Position numbers and translations under genes: made by a program
Notes under the pieces: generated by a model
Told to the model about the DNA's origin: nothing
Database searches by the model: none
What the model saw: only the letters and a program-made list of their open reading frames with translations
From: Clostridium porci
Lineage (GTDB): Bacteria; Bacillota; Clostridia; Lachnospirales; Lachnospiraceae
NCBI RefSeq assembly: GCF_009696375.1
Contig: NZ_VUMD01000001.1
Span: 186,001 to 250,000, forward strand
DNA: 64,000 nucleotides
Direction of reading: 5' to 3'
Part shown: positions 8,691-18,052 of the stretch, one piece after another
Layout of the letters: every line of letters begins with the position of its first letter
Position numbering within the stretch: the first letter of the stretch is position 1

Positions 8691-9752
8691 ATGAAGCTAT
8701 GGGAAGAGAATATACGACGGGTGGTTCCCTATGTGCCAGGGGATCAGCCAAAGGGTGAACGGCTGATTAAATTGAATACAAATGAAAACCCATATCCCCC
8801 GGCTCCGGGAGTTGCCAGAGCCCTGGCAGAAATGGATACGGCTCAGCTGCGCAAATACCCGGATCCTGGGGCCTTTCAGCTTGTCAGGGCTTTGGCAAAG
8901 CGTTACGGAGTAGGAGAGGACCAGGTCTTTGTGGGCGTAGGCTCGGATGATGTGCTTGCTATGGCATTTCTCACCTTTTTTAATTCAGATAAGCCGGTGC
9001 TTTTCCCAGATGTGACCTATTCCTTTTACCCTGTATGGGCCAGCCTTTTTGGGATACCCTACGAAACGCCTGCTCTGGATGAGGATTTTTTTGTCAGAAC
9101 CGGGGACTATAAGAAGGAAAATGGAGGCGTTATATTTCCGAATCCCAATGCGCCTACAGGCCTTTATATGCCTCTGGATCAGGTGGAGGAGATCCTACGG
9201 GCCAACCGGGACGTAGTGGTGATCGTGGACGAGGCTTATATTGATTTCGCGGGACCCTCCGCACTTGAGCTTATAAGCACGTATGAAAATCTGCTGGTGG
9301 TTCAGACCTTCAGCAAGTCCAGGTCTATGGCTGGTCTGCGTATCGGCTTTGCGGTGGGAAGCCCTGCCCTGATCAAAGCCCTTTCTGATGTAAAGTATTC
9401 CTATAACTCCTATACCATGAACCTTCCCTCCATTGTGATGGGAGTGGAGGCAGTGAAGGATGAGGCTTACTTTTGCGAAACCACAAAGAAAATTGTGGCA
9501 ACCAGGGAGAGGGCTAAGGCGCGCCTGAGGGAGCTGGGCTTTCGCTTTCCTGATTCCAGAGCTAACTTTATCTTTGCTTCCCACCGATGGGCACCTGCGC
9601 AACAGCTGTTTGAAGCCCTTAAAAATGAACAGATTTACGTACGCTATTTTCATGCCCCAAGGCTGGAGAGTAGCCTGAGAATCAGCATCGGAACCGATGA
9701 GGAGATGGATGCCCTTTTTCATTTTCTGGAGGAGTATCTAAAGGGAAAATGA
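8691..9752 (+). CDS. hisC: Histidinol-phosphate aminotransferase-like enzyme
   Basis: A 353-residue PLP enzyme of the HisC group. The N-terminus MKLWEENIRRVVPYVPG, the LNTNENPYPP motif, NPNAPTG (PLP contact), VDEAYIDF and the Schiff-base Lys209 in TFSKSRSMAGLRIGF are the family signature. HisC transfers an amino group from glutamate to imidazole-acetol phosphate. No other his genes are nearby, so a role on another substrate (for example phenylpyruvate, or threonine phosphate as in CobD) remains possible. The start at 8691 fits family N-termini and has GGAGGT ten bases upstream. An earlier ATG at 8673 directly abuts an AAAGGAGG and would add six residues. Confidence 0.85.
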   Translation: MKLWEENIRRVVPYVPGDQPKGERLIKLNTNENPYPPAPGVARALAEMDTAQLRKYPDPGAFQLVRALAKRYGVGEDQVFVGVGSDDVLAMAFLTFFNSDKPVLFPDVTYSFYPVWASLFGIPYETPALDEDFFVRTGDYKKENGGVIFPNPNAPTGLYMPLDQVEEILRANRDVVVIVDEAYIDFAGPSALELISTYENLLVVQTFSKSRSMAGLRIGFAVGSPALIKALSDVKYSYNSYTMNLPSIVMGVEAVKDEAYFCETTKKIVATRERAKARLRELGFRFPDSRANFIFASHRWAPAQQLFEALKNEQIYVRYFHAPRLESSLRISIGTDEEMDALFHFLEEYLKGK

Positions 9753-9797
9753 CAGAAGGCTTTATTAAAAAAATGTAACAGGACAGGTGATGGAAGA

Positions 9798-10934
9798 ATG
9801 AAAAACGGAGCTGGATGGCGGCATTATCTGCGGCTTTTCCTGAATATTATGATTCCTGCAGCCGGATGGCTTTTGCTGTGCTTTGCAGGTCCCAGATTTC
9901 TGCGGTTTTTTATGCCCTTTGTCATCGGGTGGATTATTTCTATGATGGCTAATCCGCTGGTTCGCTTTCTGGAGCGCAGGGTGAAGCTGGTGCGAAAGCA
10001 CAGCTCCATTGTCATTGTGGTGATTGCCCTGGCCCTGGTAATCGGGCTTATCTATCTGGTGGTTTCCAGAAGTATTCTGCTGCTTCAGGGCTTTTTTAAG
10101 GAGCTTCCAGCCCTGTATGCAAGTATTGAGGTGGACATAAGCCAGAGCCTGGAACGGACCCGGCATTTGTTTCAGTTTTTACCCGATGGCATTCGGCAGT
10201 CCTGGGAGAGCATTGGAGATGATGTAGGCGCTCTCATCGGAGCACTGGCCGAAAAGCTGGCTTCTCCTACTGTGGAGGCCGCCGGCTCTGTAGCCAGAAG
10301 CCTTCCGGCTGTACTGGTCAATTTTGTAGTGACGGTGCTTTCTGCGTATTTTTTCATTGTGGATAGAGAGCGGATTGTGAATTTGATCAAGGGCTATCTG
10401 CCAGTGGGGGCAAGCCGGTATCTCCAGCATTTGAAAAGAGATGTATTACGGCTTATGAGTGGGTACTTTATGGCCCAGTTTAAAATAATGGTTGTGGTCT
10501 GGCTGATTCTAACGGCAGGTTTCCTTGTGCTGGGCATAAAGGATGGGCCCCTTTGGGCCATTCTCATTGCGGTACTGGATTTTCTCCCTGTATTTGGTAC
10601 GGGAACGGCTTTGATTCCCTGGGGATTTGTTAAGCTTTTGGGGGGAGAATACTATGTTGCGGCAGGGCTTTTGGGCCTCTATATTCTGACTCAATTTATC
10701 AGGCAGCTGGTTCAGCCAAAGCTGGTGGGAGACAGCATGGGAATGCCACCCCTTCTTACCCTTTTCTTTTTGTATGTGGGTTTTAAGGTAAGCGGCATTG
10801 CGGGTATGATTCTGGCTGTGCCTATCGGTATGTTTTTTGTAAATCTGTATAAGTACGGCGCCTTTGAAGGACTTACGGACAACCTGAAAGAGTTGGTTCG
10901 GGATGTAAATACATTCAGACATAGAGAAAATTGA
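9798..10934 (+). CDS. ytvI: AI-2E family membrane protein, sporulation protein YtvI-like
   Basis: A 378-residue polytopic membrane protein with about seven to eight hydrophobic segments, including two near the N-terminus and a cluster from about residue 215 onward. The C-terminal half has the AI-2E-family layout, including the LDFLPVFGTG stretch between membrane segments and the PKLVGDSMGMPPLLTL motif. Length and sequence fit the sporulation-associated subgroup YtvI of Firmicutes, whose molecular function is unresolved. The start is preceded by an AGGTGATGG stretch. It lies 45 bases after the HisC-like gene on the same strand. Confidence 0.8.
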   Translation: MKNGAGWRHYLRLFLNIMIPAAGWLLLCFAGPRFLRFFMPFVIGWIISMMANPLVRFLERRVKLVRKHSSIVIVVIALALVIGLIYLVVSRSILLLQGFFKELPALYASIEVDISQSLERTRHLFQFLPDGIRQSWESIGDDVGALIGALAEKLASPTVEAAGSVARSLPAVLVNFVVTVLSAYFFIVDRERIVNLIKGYLPVGASRYLQHLKRDVLRLMSGYFMAQFKIMVVVWLILTAGFLVLGIKDGPLWAILIAVLDFLPVFGTGTALIPWGFVKLLGGEYYVAAGLLGLYILTQFIRQLVQPKLVGDSMGMPPLLTLFFLYVGFKVSGIAGMILAVPIGMFFVNLYKYGAFEGLTDNLKELVRDVNTFRHREN

Positions 10935-10998
10935 AGCAGGAGGTCCATTGGCTTTAGACAATGGGAAGTTTACAAACTAGCTTCAGGAGAGAGCGGAA

Positions 10999-12357
10999 GT
11001 GAAGATCGAAAATAATCTGGATACGGATAAAATAGGAGGGCTGGTATGGAGGTTGGCGTTTCCCTCCATGCTGGCTCAATTTGTGAGTGTGCTGTATAGT
11101 ATTGTAGATAGGATGTATATAGGAAACATTCCGGTAATTGGGGCTGAAGCCCTGGCAGGTGTAGGCATCTGCGGGCCAGTAGTGACTCTTTTATCCTCCT
11201 TTGCCAGCTGGATTGGAGTGGGAGGAGCTCCTCTTATGAGTATCCGGCTTGGACAAAAGAATGAGAAGGCAGCCCAGAGCATGTTAGCCAACTGCTTTGC
11301 CCTTCTTTTAGGAATGGCCTTAGTGATTATGACTGTGACATTTCTGTTAAAGGGCTGGCTTTTAAGGTGGTTTGGAGCTAGCTCTGCTGTTTTTCCTTAT
11401 GCGAATGAGTATTTAAGCTGGTATCTGGCGGGAACCGTCTTTTCCCTTTTGTCAGTAGGCATGAACCAATTTATTATCTGTCAGGGCTTTGCGAAGGTGG
11501 GCATGAAATCAGTCGTGATAGGCGCTGTCAGCAATATTGTGCTGGACCCGGTATTTATTTTCTCAATGCATATAGGAGTTAAGGGAGCGGCTATCGCTAC
11601 GGTGCTGTCACAGATGGCCTCCTGTATCTATGTGTTGGCCTTTCTATTCAGCGACCGGTCTCTGGTTCCTATTACCTTTGGCGGGTATCGGGGAAGATAC
11701 ATGAAGCAGGTGCTTTTGGTAGGCCTTTCCCCCTTTCTGATTATCGCTTCGGACAGCGTACTCATTATCGTTATGAACATGGTTATCAATGCCTACGGGA
11801 AGGGGGGAAGAGGAGATATGCTTCTGACCTGCAATACGATCCTACAGAGCTTTATGCTGATGATCACCATGCCGCTGGGAGGAATTACCGGTGGAACTCA
11901 GACGGTTTTAGGTTATAATTATGGTGCAAAGAGGCCAGACCGGATACGAAAGGCACAGAAGTATATTTTAGCCCTGGGGTTGGTCTTTACAACGATTATG
12001 TTTATAATAGGCCAGCTTGTCCCAGGATATTTTGTACAGATCTTTACCAGAAATCCTGCTTATATGGAAGTGACACAGCGGGCTATCCGGGTCTGTACTA
12101 TGTGCATTATTCCTTTGGCAGTTCAGTATACCATTGTAGACGGGTTTACGGGAATGGGAATTGCCAGGGTGGCTGTCAGCCTCTCTATGTTCAGGAAACT
12201 GATTTATTTTCTGGGAATGCTGATTATCCCTATGCTTTTTGGGGTGGAGTCAGTATTTTTTGCAGAGCCGGTATCGGACGTAGCGGCCTGTATATCCTCT
12301 GCTGCCGCCTTTCTTCTCTTAAGCGGCAAGGTGCTGGGAGATAACAAACGGCTTTAG
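10999..12357 (+). CDS. MATE family efflux transporter
   Basis: A 452-residue integral membrane protein with about 12 hydrophobic helices arranged as two homologous halves. The N-terminal half has the MATE pattern DKIGGLVWRLAFPSMLAQ and the GVGGAPLMSIRLGQ motif; the second half repeats it around PLGGITGGTQTVLGYNYGA. MATE proteins export cationic drugs or metabolites using Na+ or H+ gradients; the substrate here is unknown. The start is a GTG at 10999 preceded by AGGAGAG. It is most likely translated from the same transcript as ytvI, 64 bases upstream. Confidence 0.92.
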   Translation: MKIENNLDTDKIGGLVWRLAFPSMLAQFVSVLYSIVDRMYIGNIPVIGAEALAGVGICGPVVTLLSSFASWIGVGGAPLMSIRLGQKNEKAAQSMLANCFALLLGMALVIMTVTFLLKGWLLRWFGASSAVFPYANEYLSWYLAGTVFSLLSVGMNQFIICQGFAKVGMKSVVIGAVSNIVLDPVFIFSMHIGVKGAAIATVLSQMASCIYVLAFLFSDRSLVPITFGGYRGRYMKQVLLVGLSPFLIIASDSVLIIVMNMVINAYGKGGRGDMLLTCNTILQSFMLMITMPLGGITGGTQTVLGYNYGAKRPDRIRKAQKYILALGLVFTTIMFIIGQLVPGYFVQIFTRNPAYMEVTQRAIRVCTMCIIPLAVQYTIVDGFTGMGIARVAVSLSMFRKLIYFLGMLIIPMLFGVESVFFAEPVSDVAACISSAAAFLLLSGKVLGDNKRL

Positions 12358-12426
12358 AGAAGATTTCAGGGCTCATTGATTTTAAAAATCGATCTTGTCT
12401 AATACATAAACAGAGGAGTGAGGAAT

Positions 12427-12873
12427 ATGAATATACTGGTAAGCGCCTGCTTGCTGGGAGTGGAATGCAGATATAACGGAACAGGTGTTTTGGAGCCTAA
12501 GCTGGCAGGTCTTATGAAGGAACATCATCTGATTCCAGTGTGTCCGGAGATCATGGGAGGCCTCTCCACACCAAGAACTCCTGCGGAGCGTTGTTTTGGC
12601 CGTGTTCTTACAAAGGACGGGGAGGATGTGACCGGAGCCTTTGAACGGGGAGCGGCCCAGGTTCTTAGACTGGCTCAGCTTTATGGATGCAGGGCGGCAG
12701 TTTTAAAGGAGAGAAGCCCCTCCTGCGGCAGAGGGATAATTTACGATGGAACATTTACCGGGACATTGATACAGGGGGATGGAGTGTGTGGAGAATGTTT
12801 GGAGGCACACGGGATTAAGGTGTATGGGGAAAGCAGAATTTGCAGATTGATGGAAGAAATAGAAAGGTTATGA
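12427..12873 (+). CDS. DUF523 domain-containing protein
   Basis: A 148-residue protein containing the DUF523 hallmarks: SACLLGVECRYNG at the N-terminus, PVCPEIMGGLSTPR, and the C-terminal LKERSPSCGRG motif with conserved cysteines. The biochemical role of the family is not established; the conserved cysteines suggest a metal or Fe-S site. The ATG at 12427 has AGGAGTGAGG directly upstream; a GTG at 12418 lies inside that ribosome-binding site. It is followed after three bases by the L,D-transpeptidase gene, which is probably translationally coupled. Confidence 0.9.
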   Translation: MNILVSACLLGVECRYNGTGVLEPKLAGLMKEHHLIPVCPEIMGGLSTPRTPAERCFGRVLTKDGEDVTGAFERGAAQVLRLAQLYGCRAAVLKERSPSCGRGIIYDGTFTGTLIQGDGVCGECLEAHGIKVYGESRICRLMEEIERL

Positions 12874-12876
12874 TGA

Positions 12877-14856
12877 ATGAGGGACGAGATTAGGACAGAA
12901 GGAAGGTCTCAGGCAGCAATACTGGCAGATGAACTTCAAGCGTCTATCCGGCAGGTGGAGTCAGCAGCGCAGGCAAAACCACTCTATGGGTCTTATGGGG
13001 AAGCCTTCGGGGAGAAAATGGGAGTAAAGGAACAGAAAAATCCCAGAAGCCGCAGCCGGACTTCTGTTAGAAAACGTGGCAAAGCCACCGGAAAAAGGGG
13101 TCAGGATACGTTTCAACAGGGCCATGCAGGAGGAGCTTCCTTCAGAGAAAGAGAGCCGGGCAAGCCTTTTTCTTGGAAGCCAGCCGTAGGTATTTTCATG
13201 GCTTTGGCAGTGGCAGCCAGCGGTTTTTATATGTATAAGGTCGTGAGCTTTCAAAAGGCATATCTGCCCCATACGGTTATAAATGGGATGGATGTGACCG
13301 GTAAGACCGCAGATGAGGTTAAGGAATTAATAGCGGCTGGTGTGAAGGACTATGAGCTGAGCCTTCTCCTGCGGGGAAATGGCAGAGAGACGATAAAGGG
13401 AACTGACATCGGGCTTTATACCGTATTTGACGGAAGCCTGGAGGAGATTATCAGGCAGCAGAATCCCTACGCCTGGCCCCGCTATCTGCTAAAGGGGCCG
13501 TCCTATGAGCTGAAGACGATGATATCCTTTGATGAAGAAGGGCTTAGTAAAACTCTGAGTAAGCTGGACTGCTTTGACAGCTCTCTGGCGGAAGCGCCCA
13601 GGGACGCCTGTCTGTCAGACTACATAAGCGGTCAGGGATACACCATAGTACCTGAGACAGAAGGGAATCAGCTGGATGAGGCCAAAGTAAAAGAGGCGGT
13701 TTCCCGTGGAGTTATGAAGCTTGCCCCAGAGCTGGATCTGGAAGTGCTGGGCTGCTACCGGACAGCCGCAATACGGGCAGATAACCCGGCTTTGGCAGCT
13801 GCCAGGGATGCTAGAAACGGTTATGTAAATATGACAGTCACTTATATCTTCGGAAATAAAACACAGGTGCTGGATGGGGAGCGAATTCATCAGTGGCTGG
13901 TGGGTAACGGAGATACTGTTACACTCAACGGAGAGATGATTGCGGATTACGTGAAGGAACTGGCAAGGGAGTATAACACTGCTTATACAACACGTTCTTT
14001 TAAGACCAGCTACGGAAATACCATAGAGGTCAGTGGTTTTTATGGATGGCGCATCAATCAGGCGGCTGAGGTTCAGGAGTTGATACGGATTCTGGAGTCA
14101 GGAGAAAGTGTTACAAGGGAGCCTATATATTCTCAGACAGCTGCCAGCCGCGATGGGCCTGATTATGGCAACACCTATGCGGAGGTGAATCTGACTGCAC
14201 AGCACATGTTCGTTTACAAAGAGGGTGAGCTAATTCTGGAATCTGATTTTGTGTCAGGTAATGCCTCTAAGGGCTATACGACGCCTCCTGGCCTTTTCGG
14301 ACTTACCTACAAGCAGAGGGACGCAGTGCTAAAAGGGGAGAACTACCGAAGCCCCGTTAAGTTTTGGATGCCTTTTAATGGTGGTATCGGCTTTCACGAC
14401 GCAAGCTGGCGCTCCAGCTTTGGAGGCAGTATTTATAAGAACAATGGCTCCCATGGCTGTATTAATTTGCCCTATGCCGCAGCCAAGACACTGTTTGAGA
14501 ATGTCTATGCAGGTATGCCGGTGATCTGTTATAATCTGCCAGGTACGGAAAATTCCAAATCCAGTCAGGAGTCAGGTAAGGCGCCGGCCGCATCCACAGC
14601 AGCGCCGGCCGCATCCACAGCAGCGCCGGCCGCACCCACAGCAGCGCCAGCCGCTTCCGCGGCTGCCGTTTCTTCGCCTGTGCCGCCTCCGGCCTCCCCT
14701 CCTGCACAGACCCAGCCGGAGGTATTCATCCAACCAGTAGATAAAACTACGGCAGCATATGAAAAGGAAAACCAGACGGCAGGCACTACAGCTGGATATG
14801 GTCCCGGATTTACAGCTTCTGCATCAGGGGAAGAGGCTGGCCCAGGGGTTCAGTGA
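12877..14856 (+). CDS. Membrane-anchored L,D-transpeptidase (YkuD) with low-complexity Ala/Pro tail
   Basis: A 659-residue protein: a basic cytoplasmic N-terminus of about 100 residues, one membrane helix (about 106-125, FMALAVAASGFYMYKVV), two peptidoglycan-binding-4-type regions (about 130-420), then a YkuD catalytic domain with His526-Gly-Cys528 in SHGCINLP. The Cys is the acyl-acceptor nucleophile that forms 3-3 crosslinks in peptidoglycan or attaches proteins. The active domain faces outside the membrane. After about residue 565 the chain is an Ala/Pro/Thr-rich tail built on a 21-base DNA repeat, probably a wall-spanning linker. The start follows the DUF523 stop by three bases, with AGAAAGG upstream. 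Confidence 0.93.
   Translation: MRDEIRTEGRSQAAILADELQASIRQVESAAQAKPLYGSYGEAFGEKMGVKEQKNPRSRSRTSVRKRGKATGKRGQDTFQQGHAGGASFREREPGKPFSWKPAVGIFMALAVAASGFYMYKVVSFQKAYLPHTVINGMDVTGKTADEVKELIAAGVKDYELSLLLRGNGRETIKGTDIGLYTVFDGSLEEIIRQQNPYAWPRYLLKGPSYELKTMISFDEEGLSKTLSKLDCFDSSLAEAPRDACLSDYISGQGYTIVPETEGNQLDEAKVKEAVSRGVMKLAPELDLEVLGCYRTAAIRADNPALAAARDARNGYVNMTVTYIFGNKTQVLDGERIHQWLVGNGDTVTLNGEMIADYVKELAREYNTAYTTRSFKTSYGNTIEVSGFYGWRINQAAEVQELIRILESGESVTREPIYSQTAASRDGPDYGNTYAEVNLTAQHMFVYKEGELILESDFVSGNASKGYTTPPGLFGLTYKQRDAVLKGENYRSPVKFWMPFNGGIGFHDASWRSSFGGSIYKNNGSHGCINLPYAAAKTLFENVYAGMPVICYNLPGTENSKSSQESGKAPAASTAAPAASTAAPAAPTAAPAASAAAVSSPVPPPASPPAQTQPEVFIQPVDKTTAAYEKENQTAGTTAGYGPGFTASASGEEAGPGVQ
14581..14664 (+). 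repeat. 21-bp coding minisatellite in the L,D-transpeptidase tail
   Basis: Four consecutive 21-base units beginning GCGCCGGCC. The first two are identical, the third differs by one base and the fourth is more diverged. They encode APAASTA-type heptapeptides. The unit length is a multiple of three, so copy-number change would lengthen or shorten the linker without a frameshift. Confidence 0.9.
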
Positions 14857-14925
14857 CTGACCTTTGATACAAAAGCCGAGTATAAGAAAAATTCTGATAT
14901 TAAGCGGGTTTTTAGCGGGGCTTTA

Positions 14926-14954
14926 TTGACAAATGCAGGAAAGAATTTTATAAT
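14926..14954 (+). promoter_or_regulatory. Perfect consensus sigma-A promoter
   Basis: TTGACA (14926-14931) and TATAAT (14949-14954) with a 17-base spacer, 64 bases upstream of the start codon of the Lys/Ala-rich protein gene. Both hexamers are exact consensus, suggesting strong vegetative expression. Confidence 0.9.
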
Positions 14955-15018
14955 TTCCTTAACACATCAGGGGGGCATTTATAAGGATCTACATAGAAAG
15001 CAAAGGAGGGAACGGATT

Positions 15019-15456
15019 ATGGTGGAATCGAAAAAAGGGATGAAAGAAGCAGCTAAGCCAGCTTTGGAAACGGTTGATAAGCCAGGAGTAAAGGCAGAAG
15101 GAAGGACAGCAGCTCCGGTTACAAAGGATGCAAAGGCAGTTCCGGCAAAGAAGGCGGCAGCTTCTGCGGACAAAGGGGCAGCTCAGAAGAAAGCTGCCGC
15201 GAAGAAGGAGACTTCCAAGGCAGCAGCTAAAAAGCCGGTAACAAGAAAGAGAGAGCCTAAGGTTGCCGTTCATTTCCAGTTTGATGGAAAGGATCTGGTG
15301 GCTAAGGAGGTTTTGGATCAGGCGGTTAAGGCATTCAAGAAAAGTCATAGGGGTGTTGTGATCAAGACCATTGAGCTGTATATAGTTGCCAATGAAAGCG
15401 CCGCCTACTATGTTATAAATGGAGAAGCAGACGGCAATTATAAGATTATGCTGTAG
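15019..15456 (+). CDS. DUF6465-like protein with Lys/Ala-rich histone-like tail
   Basis: A 145-residue protein in two parts. Residues 1-80 are rich in Lys and Ala (AAKK, KAAAKK runs), resembling bacterial histone H1-like tails. Residues 81-145 form a compact domain (VAVHFQFDGKDLVAKEVLDQ...) that I associate with DUF6465, common in Clostridia. Nucleic-acid binding is a plausible role for the basic tail but is not demonstrated. The ATG at 15019 is chosen because GGAGGG lies eight bases upstream and the perfect promoter sits just before; the frame is open further 5', but that extension would overlap the promoter. Confidence 0.75.
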   Translation: MVESKKGMKEAAKPALETVDKPGVKAEGRTAAPVTKDAKAVPAKKAAASADKGAAQKKAAAKKETSKAAAKKPVTRKREPKVAVHFQFDGKDLVAKEVLDQAVKAFKKSHRGVVIKTIELYIVANESAAYYVINGEADGNYKIML

Positions 15457-15587
15457 CTTTTGTGACATTCCGGCCGTCCGGGTTCTCTGGATGGAGCATG
15501 TATGTAAGATTAAGGATTGAAGGATAAGGTGAGTTGCTGTATGATAGATGCAGCAGCTCATTTTATATTTATGAAGGGTGTAAGAAT

Positions 15588-17111
15588 ATGTCAGAGTTAC
15601 CAGTTGGTTTTCAGGAACGGATGAAGGAGCTATTAGGAGATGAATACTGGGCCTTTGAGGCCAGTTACCTTGAAGAGAGGAGTCAGGGACTGAGATTTAG
15701 CAGCCTGAAGCTGCATGGACAGGAAGCAGAGCTTAGGCATGGAGAGGCCTCTGGACTGTGGGCAGTCAGGCTTGCCCAACAGGTAGCGAAGAAAGCCGGC
15801 TTTTCCCTCCGTCCGGTTCCCTGGGTTAAAGAGGGATTTTATTATGGAAGCCAGGACAGGCCTGGCAAGCATCCCTACCATGAGGCAGGGGTTTACTACA
15901 TACAGGAGCCCAGCGCTATGGCGGTAGTGGAGCTTTTGGAACCCCTGCCGGGAGATTCGGTTCTGGATCTCTGTGCAGCGCCGGGTGGAAAATCCAGCCA
16001 TATTGCTGCTAGGCTGGAAGGGAGGGGATTTTTACTGTCGAATGAAATTCATCCCGCCAGAGCAAAAGTTCTTTCCCAAAATATAGAACGGATGGGAATA
16101 AGAAACTGTGTTGTCTGCAATGAAGAACCGGGACGTCTGGCGCCTCATTTTGCTGGCTTCTTTGATAAAGTGGTAGTGGATGCCCCTTGTTCGGGTGAGG
16201 GAATGTTCAGGAAGGATGAGAGGGCCAGAGAAGAGTGGAGCGAGGAGCGTGTAAGAATGTGCGCGGCACGACAGGCGGAGATTCTGGATTACGGAGCTTA
16301 CATGCTAAAGCCTGGAGGCCGTCTGGTATATTCTACCTGCACCTTTGCGCCAGAGGAAAATGAAGGAACGATTATGCGGTTTCTGGAGGGACATGAGAAT
16401 TTCAGCGTAGAGGAAAGGCCCCATTATAAAGGCTTTACGGCGGGGATTCCCAAGTGGGCCGGTTACGGGCAGATAACGGGAGGAAGCTTCCAGGATGAAA
16501 GCCAGCTTTTTAAGCTGCACCTGGAGAGAACGATGAGGATTATGCCCCATAAGCTGGAGGGAGAGGGACATTTTATAGCTGTGCTCAGGAAGGAAGGCAC
16601 TGGGGCTTATGAGAATTACGGAGGAAAGAACGGGAAGGCAAGGTATCTGGATGATAGAAAAAGAAGGGATGTGCTGAAGGAGTTTGAGGTGTTTTTAAGG
16701 AATACGCTTATAGCTCCGGAGCCATTTCTCAGCCGGGAGGAATATGTGCTGTTTGGGGAACAGCTTTATCTTGTGCCTGAGCAGATGCCGGATATGACGG
16801 GACTTAAGGTGGCGCGTCCCGGACTTCATATGGGGACGCTGAAAAAGAACCGTTTTGAACCCTCCCACGGACTGGCGCTGACCTTGAAGGCGGAGGAAGT
16901 AAATGCGGTCTGTGATCTGCAGGCAGAAAGCCCTCAGGCTTTTAATTATTTAAGGGGAGGAACCGTTGTGCCGGAAGGGGACAATGCCGGGTGGTTAGCA
17001 AGGGGGAAGGGCTGGGTACTCGTCACCGTTGACGGATACAGTCTGGGCTGGTGTAAGCTGGCCGGAGGGATTCTGAAAAACCATTATCCTAAGGGACTTA
17101 GATGGAACTGA
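15588..17111 (+). CDS. RsmF/NSUN-type rRNA cytosine-C5 methyltransferase
   Basis: A 507-residue SAM-dependent methyltransferase of the Nol1/Nop2/Sun group. The SAM-binding motif I DLCAAPGGKSSH (about residue 125), the catalytic motif VVDAPCSGEGMF with the releasing Cys, and the YSTCTF motif with the nucleophilic Cys are all present. An N-terminal RsmF-like domain and a C-terminal PUA-like RNA-binding extension (last 150 residues) account for the length. The likely target is 16S rRNA. The start ATG at 15588 is preceded by a GAAGGGTG stretch. The 3' end converges on the pseudouridine synthase gene, with 17 bases between stops. Confidence 0.93.
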   Translation: MSELPVGFQERMKELLGDEYWAFEASYLEERSQGLRFSSLKLHGQEAELRHGEASGLWAVRLAQQVAKKAGFSLRPVPWVKEGFYYGSQDRPGKHPYHEAGVYYIQEPSAMAVVELLEPLPGDSVLDLCAAPGGKSSHIAARLEGRGFLLSNEIHPARAKVLSQNIERMGIRNCVVCNEEPGRLAPHFAGFFDKVVVDAPCSGEGMFRKDERAREEWSEERVRMCAARQAEILDYGAYMLKPGGRLVYSTCTFAPEENEGTIMRFLEGHENFSVEERPHYKGFTAGIPKWAGYGQITGGSFQDESQLFKLHLERTMRIMPHKLEGEGHFIAVLRKEGTGAYENYGGKNGKARYLDDRKRRDVLKEFEVFLRNTLIAPEPFLSREEYVLFGEQLYLVPEQMPDMTGLKVARPGLHMGTLKKNRFEPSHGLALTLKAEEVNAVCDLQAESPQAFNYLRGGTVVPEGDNAGWLARGKGWVLVTVDGYSLGWCKLAGGILKNHYPKGLRWN

Positions 17112-17128
17112 ACTGGACAAAGCTGCTT

Positions 17129-18025
17129 TCAGAGCTGGAGCAGGGAGGCCATATCTTCAGGCAGTTCAGCCTTGAATTTCATCGTTTCGCCGGTTATGGG
17201 ATGTGTGAAGGCCAGACTGAAGGAGTGAAGGGGCTGTCTTGCAATACAACGGTAATCAGGGTTATAGAGAAAATCGCCGGGAAGAGGATGGCCTACCGAC
17301 CTTAAATGTACCCGTATCTGGTGGGTTCTTCCTGTCTTCAGCCACAGGCTGATTAAGGATAGATCGTACCTGGGGCTGTAGCAAACCGGACTGTAATGGG
17401 TGCAGGCGGCCTCTCCCTTCTCATAATCCACCTGCCGCTCAATGGTGGAACCCTCTTTTCTGGCTATTGGGGCGGTGATTGTTCCTGGTTTCTGAATTTT
17501 CCCCTGTACCAACGCGCGGTATTCACGGTGGATGGAGCGGTTTAGCATCTGGGAGGACAGGATGCACGCGCTGAGCATGTGCTTTGCAAAAAGCAGCAGA
17601 CCGGTGGTATCCCGATCCAGACGATTGACAGCACGGCAGGTGAAGGGCTGGCCCTTTTCCCTGAAATACCAGGCCAGTCCGTTGGCAAGGGTGTTGGTAT
17701 AATGGCCCTGAGAGGGATGGACAGGAACGCCAGCCTCTTTGTTGATAACCAGAAGATCCTCGTCCTCATATACAATATTCAAAGGAAGCTGTACAGGGAC
17801 AATACTGCCGGAAGGCTCATCCTCCGGCAGACGAACAGTGAGCGCTTCCCCTGGTGAAAGCCGGCGGTTGGCATATGCAGGCTTCCCGTTTACGGAAAGC
17901 CCCATGGGGGTATGCTTCAGGCAGACTATCAGACGGTGGGAATAGCCCTTGGCTTTTAAAAACTGCTCTGCTGTAAGTCCGGCCTGTTCGTTTGATATGG
18001 GATAGTGTAGGGTTTTCTTTATCAT
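17129..18025 (-). CDS. RluA family pseudouridine synthase
   Basis: A 298-residue enzyme with an S4-like N-terminal region and the RluA catalytic motif RLDRDTTGLLLFAK, in which the second Asp is the essential nucleophile. HPSQGHYTNTLANGL and RTHQIRVHL are additional family motifs. It isomerises uridine in rRNA or tRNA; the target cannot be deduced. I place the start at the ATG at 18025 because AGGAGAG lies directly upstream. A GTG eight codons earlier lies upstream of that site and is less likely. It is 27 bases downstream of the polymerase gene on the same strand, so the two may be co-transcribed from the LexA-boxed promoter. Confidence 0.93.
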   Translation of the reverse strand: MIKKTLHYPISNEQAGLTAEQFLKAKGYSHRLIVCLKHTPMGLSVNGKPAYANRRLSPGEALTVRLPEDEPSGSIVPVQLPLNIVYEDEDLLVINKEAGVPVHPSQGHYTNTLANGLAWYFREKGQPFTCRAVNRLDRDTTGLLLFAKHMLSACILSSQMLNRSIHREYRALVQGKIQKPGTITAPIARKEGSTIERQVDYEKGEAACTHYSPVCYSPRYDLSLISLWLKTGRTHQIRVHLRSVGHPLPGDFLYNPDYRCIARQPLHSFSLAFTHPITGETMKFKAELPEDMASLLQL

Positions 18026-18052
18026 GGTCTCTCCTGCGGCAGTGGACACGAT

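Noticed and set aside
8691-9752. L-threonine-O-3-phosphate decarboxylase (CobD) linked to the cobalamin operon
   Set aside because: The N-terminal signature fits HisC better and the cob cluster is 45 kb away.
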